NCBI GenBank assembly: GCA_963764215.1
Contig: CAVXRS010000007.1
Location: 186,001 to 250,000 of the forward strand
DNA: 64,000 nucleotides
Source: JAFDWI01 sp963764215
Lineage (GTDB): Bacteria > Actinomycetota > Acidimicrobiia > Acidimicrobiales > Iamiaceae
Direction of reading: 5' to 3'
Position numbers and translations under genes: made by a program
Shown: piece by piece, positions 44,164 to 54,400 of the stretch
How the letters are laid out: each line of letters starts with the position of its first letter
How positions within the stretch are numbered: the stretch's first letter is position 1
The notes under the pieces: model-generated
Databases searched by the model: none
What the model saw: the letters and a program-made list of their open reading frames with translations, nothing else
Told to the model about the DNA's origin: nothing

Positions 44164-45333
44164 ATGGTCGACCGGGTGCGGGAGTTGGATGCCCAACTCT
44201 TCTCGGGAATCGCCTGGTTCCGCACCGCTGCATGGGTCTGGGTGGTGGTGGTCGCCGCCTTCTCCGCGTCCCGGATGACCGATCCGGTGCTCGGCTGGTT
44301 CGCCGTCGGCGCCTCCGGCGTGGTCACCTTCTGGTTGCTGCGGTGTGCCGCGACGAACCACCGTGACCGGATTCCCGGCACCTGGCTGGTGGTCGACCTT
44401 CTCACCGGCGTGGGGCTGTTGGTCGCCGACGGCTGGGTCTACGCGGACGGTCGACCCCAGTCGTTGGCGACGGCCTGGCCGGTGGCCGCGGTCCTGGCCA
44501 TCGGGGTGGCCCGTGGCGTGCGGTGGGCGGTGGGCGCGGCGTGCGTGCTGGGTGCGGCGCGCGGTGTCGCCCTGGCCGGCATGTCGGTGGCACCCACCTC
44601 GTGGTCGTCGAGTGCGAGCCTTTCGATTCTGTCCACCGTGGTGCTCTACGCACTCGCCGGCGCCGCGGCCGCGATCGTCTCCCGCCGGATCCGTGCCGCG
44701 GAGAGCCGTGCGGCGCGTGCCGCGGCGCGCGAAGAGGTCGCCCGTGACCTGCACGACGGGATGTTGCAGACGCTCGCGGTGGTGCAACGCCGCTCGGACG
44801 ACCCGACTTTGGTGCACTTGGCGCGCACCCAGGAGGCCGAGCTGCGCACCTACCTGTTCGAGGAGGCCGCGCGGAACCGGGAGGCCACGGACCCGGGTGC
44901 GACGACCGCGGCCGACGGCCCCGGAGTCGGGGTCGAAGGACGGGTGCGCGCCCTGGTCTCCGAGCTGACCGCCCGCTGGGGACTCGCCGTCCGCCAGGCG
45001 TTCGTGTCACCGCTTCCGGAACTGGACGAAGCCCGTCTCGCCGCCCTGGTGGGTGCGATCGGCGAGTGCCTGACCAACGTCGCCAAACACGCCGGGACCG
45101 ACACGGCGAACCTGCTGGTCGAAAGCGAAGGGGACCGACTGGTCGTCACGGTGCGCGACCGCGGTCGGGGTTTTGACCCGGCCACCGTCACGCGTCGGGG
45201 TCTCGACCGGTCGGTCGCCGCCCGGCTCGCGGCCGTGGATGGTGACGTGGAGGTGACGAGCGCGCCGGGTCGGGGCACCGCGGTTCGACTTTCGGTTCCG
45301 GTGCACAGGACCAGTCGGGTCCGGGCGACATGA
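44164..45333 (+). CDS. Sensor histidine kinase (HisKA_3 / NarL-type partner)
   Basis: A 389-residue membrane kinase. About five or six N-terminal helices (residues 15-180) form the sensory part with no extracellular domain. Then come AAREEVARDLHDGMLQTLAV VQR (H-box of HisKA_3, His about 199) and a C-terminal ATPase: GECLTNVAKHAG (N-box) and VRDRGRGFDP (G1) and GRGTAVRLSVPV. It should autophosphorylate on His and pass phosphate to the response regulator encoded downstream; its stop overlaps that ATG by 4 nt. The signal is unknown. Confidence 0.93.
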   Translation: MVDRVRELDAQLFSGIAWFRTAAWVWVVVVAAFSASRMTDPVLGWFAVGASGVVTFWLLRCAATNHRDRIPGTWLVVDLLTGVGLLVADGWVYADGRPQSLATAWPVAAVLAIGVARGVRWAVGAACVLGAARGVALAGMSVAPTSWSSSASLSILSTVVLYALAGAAAAIVSRRIRAAESRAARAAAREEVARDLHDGMLQTLAVVQRRSDDPTLVHLARTQEAELRTYLFEEAARNREATDPGATTAADGPGVGVEGRVRALVSELTARWGLAVRQAFVSPLPELDEARLAALVGAIGECLTNVAKHAGTDTANLLVESEGDRLVVTVRDRGRGFDPATVTRRGLDRSVAARLAAVDGDVEVTSAPGRGTAVRLSVPVHRTSRVRAT

Positions 45334-45968
45334 CCGGGGAACAGGTCCGGCTGGTCGTCGCGGACGACCATGCGATCTGGCGGACCGGCATGCGTACCGA
45401 CCTGGGCGAGGCGTTCTGGGTGATGGCCGATGCGGCGGACGCGACCGAGGCGATCGACGCGGTCAACCGGTTGCGACCCGACGTGGTGGCCGCCGATCTG
45501 CGGATGCCCGAGGGGGGCGGCATCCGGGTCGCCGCCGAGTGCGCGTCGATCTGTCCGGTGGTGATCCTCACGGTCTCCGAATCCGAGGCCGACCTGCTCG
45601 ACGCGGTGGCGGCCGGAGCCTCGGGTTACCTGTTGAAGTCTTCGACCACCGAGGAACTGCGCGCCGGTCTGTACCGGGCGGCTGCGGGTGAACCGGTCTT
45701 CTCGGCCGGTCTGGCGGCGCTGGTGCTCGGAGATTTCGCAACACCGGCGGTCACCCCCGACGGGAAGGGGATCCGGCCCCTGTCATCCCGTGAGCGGGAG
45801 GTGCTCAGAGAGGTCGCGCTCGGAGCGACCTACCGGGAGGTCGGCGAAACGCTGTACATCTCCGAGAAGACCGTCGAGAACCATGTCCGCAACATCCTGG
45901 CCAAGGTCCGGCTGCGCCGGCGCGGTGAGCTGATCCGCTGGGCGGTCAAGCGGGGCATCGACGAATGA
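45330..45968 (+). CDS. LuxR/NarL-family response regulator
   Basis: A 212-residue two-domain regulator. The receiver has VADDH, the phosphoacceptor Asp in AADLRMPEGG (about 53) and conserved Ser/Thr (LTVSES) and Lys (LLKSS). The DNA-binding part (about 148-205) is a LuxR helix-turn-helix (LSSREREVLREVALGATYRE, then ISEKTVENHVRNILAKV). Its ATG overlaps the histidine kinase stop (ATGA), so the pair is co-translated. The most likely nearby target is the membrane protein gene at 46058. Confidence 0.95.
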   Translation: MTGEQVRLVVADDHAIWRTGMRTDLGEAFWVMADAADATEAIDAVNRLRPDVVAADLRMPEGGGIRVAAECASICPVVILTVSESEADLLDAVAAGASGYLLKSSTTEELRAGLYRAAAGEPVFSAGLAALVLGDFATPAVTPDGKGIRPLSSREREVLREVALGATYREVGETLYISEKTVENHVRNILAKVRLRRRGELIRWAVKRGIDE

Positions 45969-45969
45969 A

Positions 45970-45984
45970 ACCCTGAAGCAGGGT
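45970..45984. terminator. Small candidate hairpin after the response regulator
   Basis: ACCCTG-AAG-CAGGGT immediately follows the TGA. It has a 6-bp stem and a 3-base loop with no T-run; weak evidence for termination. Confidence 0.3.
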
Positions 45985-46057
45985 CGGCGGGCGGCTCCGG
46001 GGCAATTGGGGGATTTCCCGGATGGCCGGGGCGCCGGTCGGGGTTCAAGGTGGGGGC

Positions 46058-47128
46058 ATGTCCACAAATGATCCATTTTCCGACCCTCGATTCGCCCATC
46101 TGCCGCCGCCACCGCCACCGCCGCCACCGCCGTGGTGGACGATGCCCCCGGCGTCGGCCCCGCCACCGGTCGGTGCGCCGATCGGCCCACCCCAGTGGGA
46201 TGCCGGCCCGTCGAAGGCCGCCGACGACGGTCACCGGATCGAGATCGACATCCGCAACCTGCTGCTCGTGCTGGGGGTGACGTGCCTGGTCGCCGCCGCG
46301 GTGAGCTTTCTGGCCGTCAACTGGGATCGCTTCGATGCCTCCATGCGAGCCGGCCTGTTGGTCGGCACGACGGTCGCGTCGTTCCTCGCCTGCTCCACGG
46401 CGCGGCGTCGGGGACTGTCGGGAACCACGACCGCCCTGTCGTGGTTGACGACCGTGTTGCTCTTCGTGGATCTGTTCGCGGTGCGGCGGGCCGCGTTCTT
46501 CGACACCTCGCCCGACGGGTACGCGGCGGTGGGCGGTTGCGTCCTGTTCGGGATCTTCCTGGGACTCGCGTACCGGAACCGGGACGCGGCGCTGGTGACG
46601 GGGGCGATCCTGGCCTGGCTGCTCGGTGCCTGGTCGGCATGTGCGACCTGGAACGTCACCGGACTGGACGTGTGGGTGCTGCCTGCCGCCGCGGTCGTCG
46701 GATGGCTCCAATGGCGGTTCGGCGTCGAGCATCGGACCCAGGGCTCCTGGGAGCGCTACGGGCTCACGTTGATGATCGTCGCGGTTCCCGCGGTGCTCAC
46801 CGCACTGGGAGACCCGAACGCCCTCCGGCCGGTGATCGTGATCGCCCTGGGGACACTGGTGCTGCTGGTGGGGATGCGGTTCCGTCAGCTCGCCGCGGTC
46901 TGGACCGGTGGTGGCACGATCGGGGTGCTCGTGGCCGCACAGCTCGTCGACGTGCTGCGGGGGGTGCCGGGCTGGGCGGTGTTCGCGCTGGTCGGCGTGG
47001 TCCTGCTGGGGGTCGGCGCCGGATTCGAGTATCGGATGCGCCTGGCGACCCGGGCCGGCTCGTCGGAGTCACCCGAGTTGGGCAGCGAAGAGCCCGGCGA
47101 GGGCAAGGCGTCGTCCGCCTGGCGCTGA
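46058..47128 (+). CDS. Multi-pass membrane protein, DUF2157-like
   Basis: A 356-residue protein. Residues 1-60 are a proline-rich cytoplasmic leader (PPPPPPPPPPWW). About ten hydrophobic helices follow from residue 70, with short charged loops, ending in an acidic tail (SSESPELGSEEPGEG). The start LLLVLGVTCLVAAAVSFLAV NWDRFDASMRAG is typical of DUF2157/SCO7613-type actinobacterial membrane proteins of unknown function. ATG 46058 has GGTGGGGG upstream. It may be controlled by the adjacent two-component system. Confidence 0.7.
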   Translation: MSTNDPFSDPRFAHLPPPPPPPPPPWWTMPPASAPPPVGAPIGPPQWDAGPSKAADDGHRIEIDIRNLLLVLGVTCLVAAAVSFLAVNWDRFDASMRAGLLVGTTVASFLACSTARRRGLSGTTTALSWLTTVLLFVDLFAVRRAAFFDTSPDGYAAVGGCVLFGIFLGLAYRNRDAALVTGAILAWLLGAWSACATWNVTGLDVWVLPAAAVVGWLQWRFGVEHRTQGSWERYGLTLMIVAVPAVLTALGDPNALRPVIVIALGTLVLLVGMRFRQLAAVWTGGGTIGVLVAAQLVDVLRGVPGWAVFALVGVVLLGVGAGFEYRMRLATRAGSSESPELGSEEPGEGKASSAWR

Positions 47129-47280
47129 GCCAGGGTACGCACACCGCGGCGAAGTGCTCGGAGTGGCTACGTTTCGGATCGGGTCCGGCCCCCGGTGCGC
47201 GACGCACTGCCTCCATTTGGAGGTTCGATGGGGTCCCTGATCCGGGCAACCAGGAAACTCCAGCTCGCCATTCAATCAGA

Positions 47281-48359
47281 TCAGACCTTCGGCAGGAGAT
47301 GAGCGCGAATCGTGGAAATGTCGCGTTCTGTGAGCTCAGATCTTTCGATGACCCGAGGCTCGTTCCTTCCCTCGGAATCGGTAAGGAATATCCGACGCGC
47401 GTCGACAAGCATGCCAGGGACGCCGAGGTGTTGCGTGTACCAAATCAGCTGCTCGAACTCCTTGGTGCTCCGCCAGTTTCCGTCGCCGGGATCCTGCACG
47501 AGGAGCTTCACCTCGATTGCCGAGACTGGAACGTGCTCGTGCACCATGGCGTAGTCGACGTACTTCTTGCCTATCGAGGTTTTCGCGATACCAAATTCAG
47601 GCTCCAGATCGATACCACTCGCTTGACCCAGGGCAATCCGAACCAGTGGCTCGACAAGGTGGATTGATACATGCTTTTCAAGCGTGAACGCTCCAGGAGA
47701 AACCTTCTTGATTGCTCTCAGATCCGTCGTCATCGGATCGGGCAGATCCGGTGAACCCGTCGGTATCACGACAATCCGTCCTAGCTCCGCCTGCTGTTTC
47801 GAATCTGTAGCCCGAGTAGGAAGTGCGTCGACGGCGGCAGGTGGAAGGTATTTGCCAGGCTTGCCTCGCAGTACAAGTCGACCTCCAATCGCTTGTTGGA
47901 GGAACTGGAACGGGATCGGTTCGATCTCCACGAGCGGAGAGACGGTCGCCCACCATTGCGCATCCGAGACTTTCTTCTTGGCGTTCACCCGTGATCTCGG
48001 ATCGAAATATGCGTCCCTGGTGGCGCGCACGCGACAAAATGTATTGCAGACTTCGGCTTTGTGAAATAGAAAAACAATAGATCGCCTCGCTGCGTCAGTC
48101 GCGACGTGGTCCAGGGAAAATCGAAGTGCCCACTCTTTGCCTCACGGCGACTATCTTTGATGTCAGCCGATCGTGGGAAATTTGCGTCGTCTCCGAGTAG
48201 AACCCATGCGTTTGTCGGTGCTTCACTGAGGAGCGCTTCGTAGTTTTGATGGAATGCCATACCGTTGATCCTTCCAAGGGTGGTGGTATTGATAAAGAAG
48301 TTCGCTCTTGTAGATTGGGCTCGCATTTGCGATTTCGGCCGTAAGGTTACAGTCCTCAT
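47281..48359 (-). pseudogene. PUA/EVE-like domain fused to PD-(D/E)XK nuclease, one frameshift
   Basis: Two minus-strand frames fit one protein. Upstream (48359 to about 48022): AWVLLGDDANFPRSADIKD and RGDLLFFYFTKPKSAIHFVA, the pattern of a PUA/EVE-like domain. Downstream (to 47281): it continues ATRDAYFDPRSRVNAKKKV, QWWATVSPLVEIEPIPF, LVLRGKPGKYLPP and then a C-terminal nuclease-like domain. That domain has YVDYAM, then VSAIEVK (D...ExK) and FEQLIWYTQHLGVPG. The frames join if one base was lost, or two gained, near 48020-48028. The first domain could read modified bases and the second cut, as in type IV restriction enzymes; this is inference. The region is about 50% GC against about 70% around it, suggesting transfer. 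Confidence 0.65.
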
Positions 48360-48379
48360 GCTCGGGCTTGCGTCCTAGT

Positions 48380-49759
48380 TCAGAAGAGCGGGCTGCCCTC
48401 GGGGGATTCGTCCTCCGAAGGGCGGCTCCGCCGTGGGTGGTGGCGTAACGATGACGGCGCTGATGAGCCAGACCGGCCGGGGCGGGTGGGCCGGCGGCCT
48501 CGTTGGCGGTTCATGGTGTGGAACGTGGCCCTCGTGCCTTTGGCGAGCCGGGTGCCGAGGTCGGCGTCGTCTCGTTCGGTCGCGGCCTGCTCGGCCAGCC
48601 GTTCGACGTCGGCGAGGTCGGTGCGGATGTCATCGACCGCGTCCTCGGGGGCGGCGTCCAGGGCGTCCTGCAGACCCGAGCGGGTCGCAGCGAGCAACCG
48701 TTGCGCGTCGTCCAGGCGGCCCTCGGCGAACGCGACCGACGCGTCGCGCTTGAGCTGCTGGGCCTGTTGCACCAGCACCTCGGCGTGCACCTCGGGTCGG
48801 GGGACGCGGCCGGCCGCTTCGTCGCCGGGAACGACGTTGACGTTCAGCGGTACGGTCACGGTCCGTTCGATGAGATCGGGCAGTTCCACGAAGTCCAGCT
48901 CGATCGTCGCGATGGTGGCCGCCCCCAGCGCGGCCATGGCCGGCACGTCGAGCGAACACAGCACCTTGCGGTTCTCCCCGGCGTACAGGTTCCCGAGGTC
49001 GACCATGACGGTGTGGGCATCGAGATGCTGGAGCGGCAGGTCGTTGAAGAGCTTCGCGAGCGCGACGGAGGGTTCGATGTGGAAGGTGAGCGACACGGCC
49101 TGGGCGACGGTGGTCAACAGGCCGTCGACCTCGCCCGCGATGGCTGCCGAGGCAGCGTCGGGGTCGGCAGCGAACACGTGGTTGCCGGCACCGGCCCGCG
49201 AGATGACTTCGAGCAGGGTCTCGTCGTAGCCGAGGCCGTAACCCAACGTCGAGGTGACCACGCCATCGGCGTAGGCCAGCGCGGCGATGGCGGCGAATTC
49301 GTCGTGATCCTGAATGCCCGAGTTCACGTGACCGTCGGAGACGACCAGCAACGTGCCGCCGCCGGTGGAGACGCGACGGAGCTCGCGCAGTCCCCGCAGG
49401 TACCCGGCTGACAGGTCGGTGGAGCCACGGCTGTGCACCTGAGCAACCTGCGCGGTGGCCGCGGCCTTGTCGGTGAGCGGACCGGCGGGCACGATCACCT
49501 CAGCGGAGTGGCCGAAGACGACCAGCCCGAAGTTGTCGGTCGGGTCGAGCCGCTTGATCAGCTCGACGATCGCCGCCTTGGCTCCCTCCAGTGGTGCTCC
49601 GGACATCGAGCCACTGCGGTCGAGCACGATCTGCAGGCTCGCCGGTGCACGCGACGCGTCCGCGGGCGCGTCCGGTGCAGTGATCTCCAACAGAGTCGAG
49701 ACCTCATCGTCGGTTTCCAAGGCGACGAAGTCGACATCGAGCAGGGCGTTGATCTTCAT
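48380..49759 (-). CDS. VWA-domain protein with MIDAS site
   Basis: A 459-residue protein with no signal peptide. The von Willebrand A domain (about residues 40-210) starts IVLDRSGSMSGAPLEGAKAA (DxSGS MIDAS), followed by FGLVVFGHSAEVI, GSTDLSAGY and TLLVVSDGHVN. A beta-sandwich region follows (VSLTFHIEPSVALAK and EVHAEVLVQQAQQL), then a helical segment and an arginine/proline-rich tail. VWA proteins bind partners through a metal ion; cytoplasmic bacterial ones often pair with AAA+ ATPases, but none is adjacent. It ends 21 bp from the nuclease gene on the same strand. Confidence 0.85.
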   Translation of the reverse strand: MKINALLDVDFVALETDDEVSTLLEITAPDAPADASRAPASLQIVLDRSGSMSGAPLEGAKAAIVELIKRLDPTDNFGLVVFGHSAEVIVPAGPLTDKAAATAQVAQVHSRGSTDLSAGYLRGLRELRRVSTGGGTLLVVSDGHVNSGIQDHDEFAAIAALAYADGVVTSTLGYGLGYDETLLEVISRAGAGNHVFAADPDAASAAIAGEVDGLLTTVAQAVSLTFHIEPSVALAKLFNDLPLQHLDAHTVMVDLGNLYAGENRKVLCSLDVPAMAALGAATIATIELDFVELPDLIERTVTVPLNVNVVPGDEAAGRVPRPEVHAEVLVQQAQQLKRDASVAFAEGRLDDAQRLLAATRSGLQDALDAAPEDAVDDIRTDLADVERLAEQAATERDDADLGTRLAKGTRATFHTMNRQRGRRPTRPGRSGSSAPSSLRHHPRRSRPSEDESPEGSPLF

Positions 49760-49889
49760 GGCAGGTCTCCGTTTCAGGCAGCTTGCGTTGCGAGCGCCGC
49801 CCGATCGGAAGGCCCCGGTCGAGTCGGTGCTCCCATCGTCTCATCGGGGTAGGACATTTTCGCCGGGACCTGCAGGATCACGATGTCGT

Positions 49890-50198
49890 GGCTGTCCGCT
49901 CTGGCGTGCCAGCGCGTAGGAGAAGCAGTCGCCCAATTCCAGCTGCGCCGGATGACCGGTGCCCTTGCCGAACGAGCGGTAGGTCCCTCTGGCGAGACGT
50001 GTCTGGCCTTCGGTCGCCGGTACGTCCTCGATGCCGACGGTTTCGATGAGGTCGTCGAACCGGATCGCCGTTCGCGTCAACGACGATGGCGCATTCGGCG
50101 TAGGTGGCCGCCGACATCTGCATCTGATCGGCCTCGGCGAGCGCGTTTTCGTACCGATTGGCGTCGGGTTCGTCACGCAGGGTCGCTCCCTACCGGTC
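49890..50198 (-). pseudogene. vapC: vapC (type II PIN-domain toxin) remnant
   Basis: Pieces of a VapC toxin can be read on the minus strand: DEPDANRYENALAEADQ, then MSAATYAECAIVVDANGDPV, then in another frame RFDDLIETVGIEDVPATE then RGTYRSFGKGTGHPAQLELG DCFSYALARQSGQP. The PIN acid residues of the N-terminus (VDTSA) are lost, and a small deletion of about ten bases between two CGGTTC copies near 50062 shifts the frame. An in-frame TAG interrupts the N-terminus. No VapB antitoxin is recognised. This is genuine decay, not just a one-base error. Confidence 0.7.
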
Positions 50199-50381
50199 GA
50201 CGTAGCCAGCGACGTCGTCCACGGGGTTGCCCGTTCGGTCGTCTCCCTGACTGTCGGGGGGTGCTGCGGTTGCAGGGCGGTTGGCCGTCACGGCTCGGCG
50301 AGGTGACCGGTTCGTGGCTACTTGTCCGGATACGGATCCGGGGACGGGGTGTTTCCCGATGTTCCGGTGTCTGCCGGTCGT

Positions 50382-50996
50382 TCATCGCTGACCGGCTCCC
50401 GCGGTGCAAAGAAGCCCTCGTCGGTGGGCACGCGAAGCTTGCGCTTGCGCTCTTCGATTGCCGAATTCTGGTCGGATCTCGACACTGCCATTGCCTTTCA
50501 GCCTACCGATGGTCGGAGCCGGTACGAAGATGCGATCATCCCAGCTCCAAGTGGATGTCGACCCGAAGGAGCGAGTCGCTGAGACTTCGAGCACGACCCG
50601 CCAGCCGAGGAGTCGCACATCGAGTGGGTCCAGGTCGAACAGGACCGTTGTCGAGAGCGTCTCGCCGGGCTCGACGAACGACGGGCCGAACACAGTCGGG
50701 GATCTCCAGGTCCGCCCGTGGGCGAGGCCATCTGCGGTGGACCAGACCTCGGCGACTTCGATGAAGGACCCGGACTCTTGGTCGAGATCGAGTCGGAAGA
50801 CCCCGGATGCTTGGATGGAGGGCCTAGCCGAGAGTACGACCAAGCCGGCGGCCACGGTGACTGCCGCCTCGACCTGCGCGGTTGCCCGACGTCCGTACCT
50901 GAGCGCGATCGTCGTAGCGGCAATCGTTGCGGCCACCGTCGCCGTCGACCCGGCAGCCGAAAAGTACACCGGCCATGACTGTGCCAACTGGAACAC
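50382..50996 (-). CDS. Membrane-anchored protein of unknown function
   Basis: A 204-residue protein with one N-terminal transmembrane helix (about residues 12-32, FSAAGSTATVAATIAATTIA) followed by a basic segment (LRYGRRATAQVEAAVTVAAG). The rest is a globular beta-rich region: IQASGVFRLDLDQESGSFIEVAEVW, then EPGETLSTTVLFDLDPLDVR, an immunoglobulin-like pattern. The C-terminus is basic. No family is recognised. It lies in the accessory island; codon use is less GC-biased than in the core genes. Confidence 0.55.
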   Translation of the reverse strand: MFQLAQSWPVYFSAAGSTATVAATIAATTIALRYGRRATAQVEAAVTVAAGLVVLSARPSIQASGVFRLDLDQESGSFIEVAEVWSTADGLAHGRTWRSPTVFGPSFVEPGETLSTTVLFDLDPLDVRLLGWRVVLEVSATRSFGSTSTWSWDDRIFVPAPTIGRLKGNGSVEIRPEFGNRRAQAQASRAHRRGLLCTAGAGQR

Positions 50997-51060
50997 GAGA
51001 CGGATGGTACGCAGCGCCTGTGACAGGAACGGCGGAGTCCGATCTCACGGCAAGCTTCGG

Positions 51061-51253
51061 TCAGTCGCGCCAGAACAGATGGTGGGTGACGCCGCTGGGA
51101 CTGGGGACGGTTTCGTGGTGGAATCGGTCCTCGAGTTCCGACGGTGACTCCCACAGTCGTTCGCCCCGGCCGATCTCGACGGGTGCGACCACGATGTGCA
51201 ACGTGTCGACGAGTTCGGCGTCGAGGAATTCGCGCACCGTGGCGACACCGCAG
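51061..51253 (-). pseudogene. 3' fragment of a RibD_C/dihydrofolate-reductase-like gene
   Basis: The 60-residue end CGVATVREFLDAELVDTLHI then VVAPVEIGRGERLWESPS and a final HHLFWRD match the C-terminal end of RibD_C/DHFR-like reductases, with their GGxxVVRxxLxxxLVDEL and PVxLGxGxRLF pattern. Nothing resembling the N-terminal 120 residues is present upstream in any frame; the sequence becomes arginine/serine rich. It is therefore a truncated copy, a second decayed gene in the island next to the vapC remnant. Confidence 0.6.
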
Positions 51254-51479
51254 CGCGTACGTGCCCGAGGGGCCGCGGATGATGCCCATGTGTCAGTGGA
51301 CGAGCACCTGGTCGGTTGCGTCGGTGGGTTGGGGGCGGGCGGCGTCGATGAGCTGGTCGAACCAGTGGGCTTCGACGTGCTGGCCGATGTCGTCGATGCC
51401 CAGGCGCTCATACCGGATCGTCCGGGGCGGGCCTGCGGGTGGGGCACATCGTTCCCGGCGCATCGGCAAGAATGCGGCC

Positions 51480-54400
51480 ATGGAGGATCAAGGGGACCGA
51501 GGTGACGGCCAGGGCGGGTTGGCGCCCGGGCTGTACGACACGCTCATGGACGCGGCGCTCGCTGAGCGGATCAAGGCGCTCGACTCTCGACGTGTCATGC
51601 CCGTGCTGGCGGAGACCGATGCGGCGGAACTGCCTGATCGGGTCGCAGAGGTGGTCGCGGCGTGGGTGCACCGCGCCGTCGCGAGCGTTCCGGAAAAGCA
51701 GCGCCACGCCCTGAGCCTGGAGTTGTTGAACCGGGTGCACTCGTTGCTCGGCGAACTCGAGCCGAGCGCAGTCGCTCCCGGCGACGCACTGGTATCCGGA
51801 CTGCCGCACCTCCGCGCCGTCGAACCGGTTGACCCGTCGGGCGCTCCCAGGTCGATCGATGCGCCGCTCACCCCGCTTCGTGACACGGTGTTGTTGACGA
51901 ACGCGCGAGATGAACCCGGCGTGGGTCACGAGATCGCTGCGGAGATCGCCTCGGCCGACGCGATCGACGTGGTGCTCGCCTTCATCCGCTGGACCGGGGT
52001 GCGGGATCTGATCGAACCTCTCCGTCGGCACACTGCCGCGGGCAAGCCGTTGCGGGTGGTCACCACGACCTACACCGGGTCCACCGAGGCCCGGGCCCTG
52101 CAGGCGCTCGCCGACCTGGGCGCACAGATCAAGGTCTCCTACGACACGACCTCGACCCGATTGCACGCCAAGGCCTGGTGTTTTCATCGGCGCTCCGGGT
52201 TCTCCACGGTCTACATCGGCTCGTCGAACCTGACGTTCTCCGCCCAGGTCACCGGCAAGGAATGGAACGTGCGGGCCGCACAGCCACGCAACGCCGATCT
52301 CATCGAAGCGTTCGAGCGTGTGTTCGCCACCTACTGGGCCGATCGACACTTTGAGGATTACCAACCTGAGCGTTTCGCCGCGGCGACCATGCAGAGTGGT
52401 GAACGAGACGACACAATTCTCACCCCGTTCGCGATCGAGCCGTACCCGTTCCAGCGCCAGATCCTCGAACGGCTTGAGCTGGAACGTGACCGCGGACGGC
52501 ACAGCAACCTGGTGGTCGCGGCCACCGGGACCGGGAAGACCGTGGTCGCGGCCCTCGACTACCGGGCGTTGTGCCGTCAGCTTCCCCTTGCCAGGTTGCT
52601 TTTCGTTGCCCACCGCAAAGAGATTCTCGTTGCCTCCCAGACCACGTTTCGCCATGTGCTAAACGATGGCGCCTTTGGGGAACGGTGGGTCGGTGGTGAG
52701 CGACCCAGCCGGTGGGACCACGTGTTCGCGTCGATCCAGTCGCTGGCGGCCGGTGATCTGCAGGCACTGGCACCCGACCATTTCGATGTGGTGATTGTCG
52801 ACGAATTCCACCACGCCGCAGCCTCCACGTACGAAGCGCTTCTCGACCATCTCCGACCGGTCGAGTTGATCGGGCTGACCGCGACCCCGGAACGCAGCGA
52901 CGGGTTGAACATTCTCGACCGTTTCAACGGACGGATGGCCACCGAGCTCCGCCTGTGGGACGCACTGGAACAGGACCTCTTGGTGCCGTTCCACTACTTC
53001 GGCATCCACGACGGCACTGACCTTTCGCAGGTTCCCTGGCGACGCAGCAGCGGCTACGAGACCGCCGAGCTGACCGACGTGTACACCGGCGATGATGTCT
53101 GGGTCGGGAAGGTGATCGAGGCGGTTCGTCGTGTGGTGGGTGAGCCCCGGAGGATGAGAGCACTGGGTTTCGGCGTGTCGATCGCCCACTGCGAGTTTCT
53201 GGCTGAGCGCTTCAACCGGGCCGGGATCACGGCACGGGCGGTGTCGGCAAACACCTCCGGCCCGGAACGCGTCGAAGCGTTGGCACAGCTGCGGGCGGGC
53301 GACGTGCAGATCGTCTTTGCCGTTGACCTTTTCAACGAAGGTGTCGACATCCCGTCGGTAGATGTGTTGTTGCTGCTTCGGCCGACCGAGTCGGCGACCG
53401 TGTTTTTGCAGCAGCTCGGGCGCGGCTTGCGACACAGCCCGGGCAAAGACGTGTGCACCGTGCTCGATTTCGTCGGCCATCAAGCCACCGAGTTCCGGTT
53501 CGATCTGCGTTACCGGCGCATGTTGGGGCGATCCCGTCGTGAGCTCGAACGCGACCTGAATGACGATTTCCCCTACCTGCCTGCGGGTTGTCAGATGCGC
53601 CTGGACCCGGTGGCCAAGGAGATCGTGCTCGACAACGTTCGCACTGCACTGCCGAATCGATGGCGGGACCAGGTACGGGAACTTGGGTTGCTCGGTGACG
53701 TGTCGTTGTCCACGTACCTCGCGGAGACCGATTTGGATCCTGAGGATCTCTACCGAAACGGCCACACGTTCACCGAACTGCGCCGCGCCGCGGGATTGCT
53801 CACCCGCGACGCGCCCGAAGGCGAAGCCAAAATCGCCCGCGGCCTTGGACGGCTGCTGCATCTCGATGATGTCGAGCGGATCGATGCGTACCGTCGTTTC
53901 CTCGATCAGCCCAAGCCGCCACGCGCCGCTGAACTCGACGAGCGACAGACCCGCCAGTTCGAAGGCCTGCTGCTGACCCTGCTGAACCCGCACAAGGGCG
54001 ACTACGAATCGCTCGACGCGGCCGCCGATACGTTGTGGCGACAAGACGACCTGCGATCCGAGCTTGTTGGGCTGTTGGGGCTGTTCGACGACCAGATCAC
54101 CCACCTGGCCCACAGTCTCGACCTGCTGGCGCCAGTGCCGGTGTCGGTCCACGCCACCTACACCCGGGACGAAGCCATGGCCGCGTTCGGCGCGTCAACG
54201 GTGCGTGCGCCGTTGCCCCTGCAAGCTGGCGTGTACTGGTGCGAAGAGGCCCAGACGGACCTGTTCTTCGTCACATTGCAGAAGACCGAGACCGAGTACT
54301 CACCGACGACCCGCTACAAGGACTACGCGATCAGCGACGAGCTATTCCACTGGGAATCGCAGTCCACGACCAAGGCTTCGAGCAAGGTCGGACGCCGGTA

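Noticed and set aside
51293..51481. 62-residue minus-strand ORF next to the RibD-like fragment
   Set aside because: Could be part of a decayed gene (RYERLGIDDIGQHVEAHWFDQL looks protein-like) but matches no family and overlaps the helicase start; not supported.
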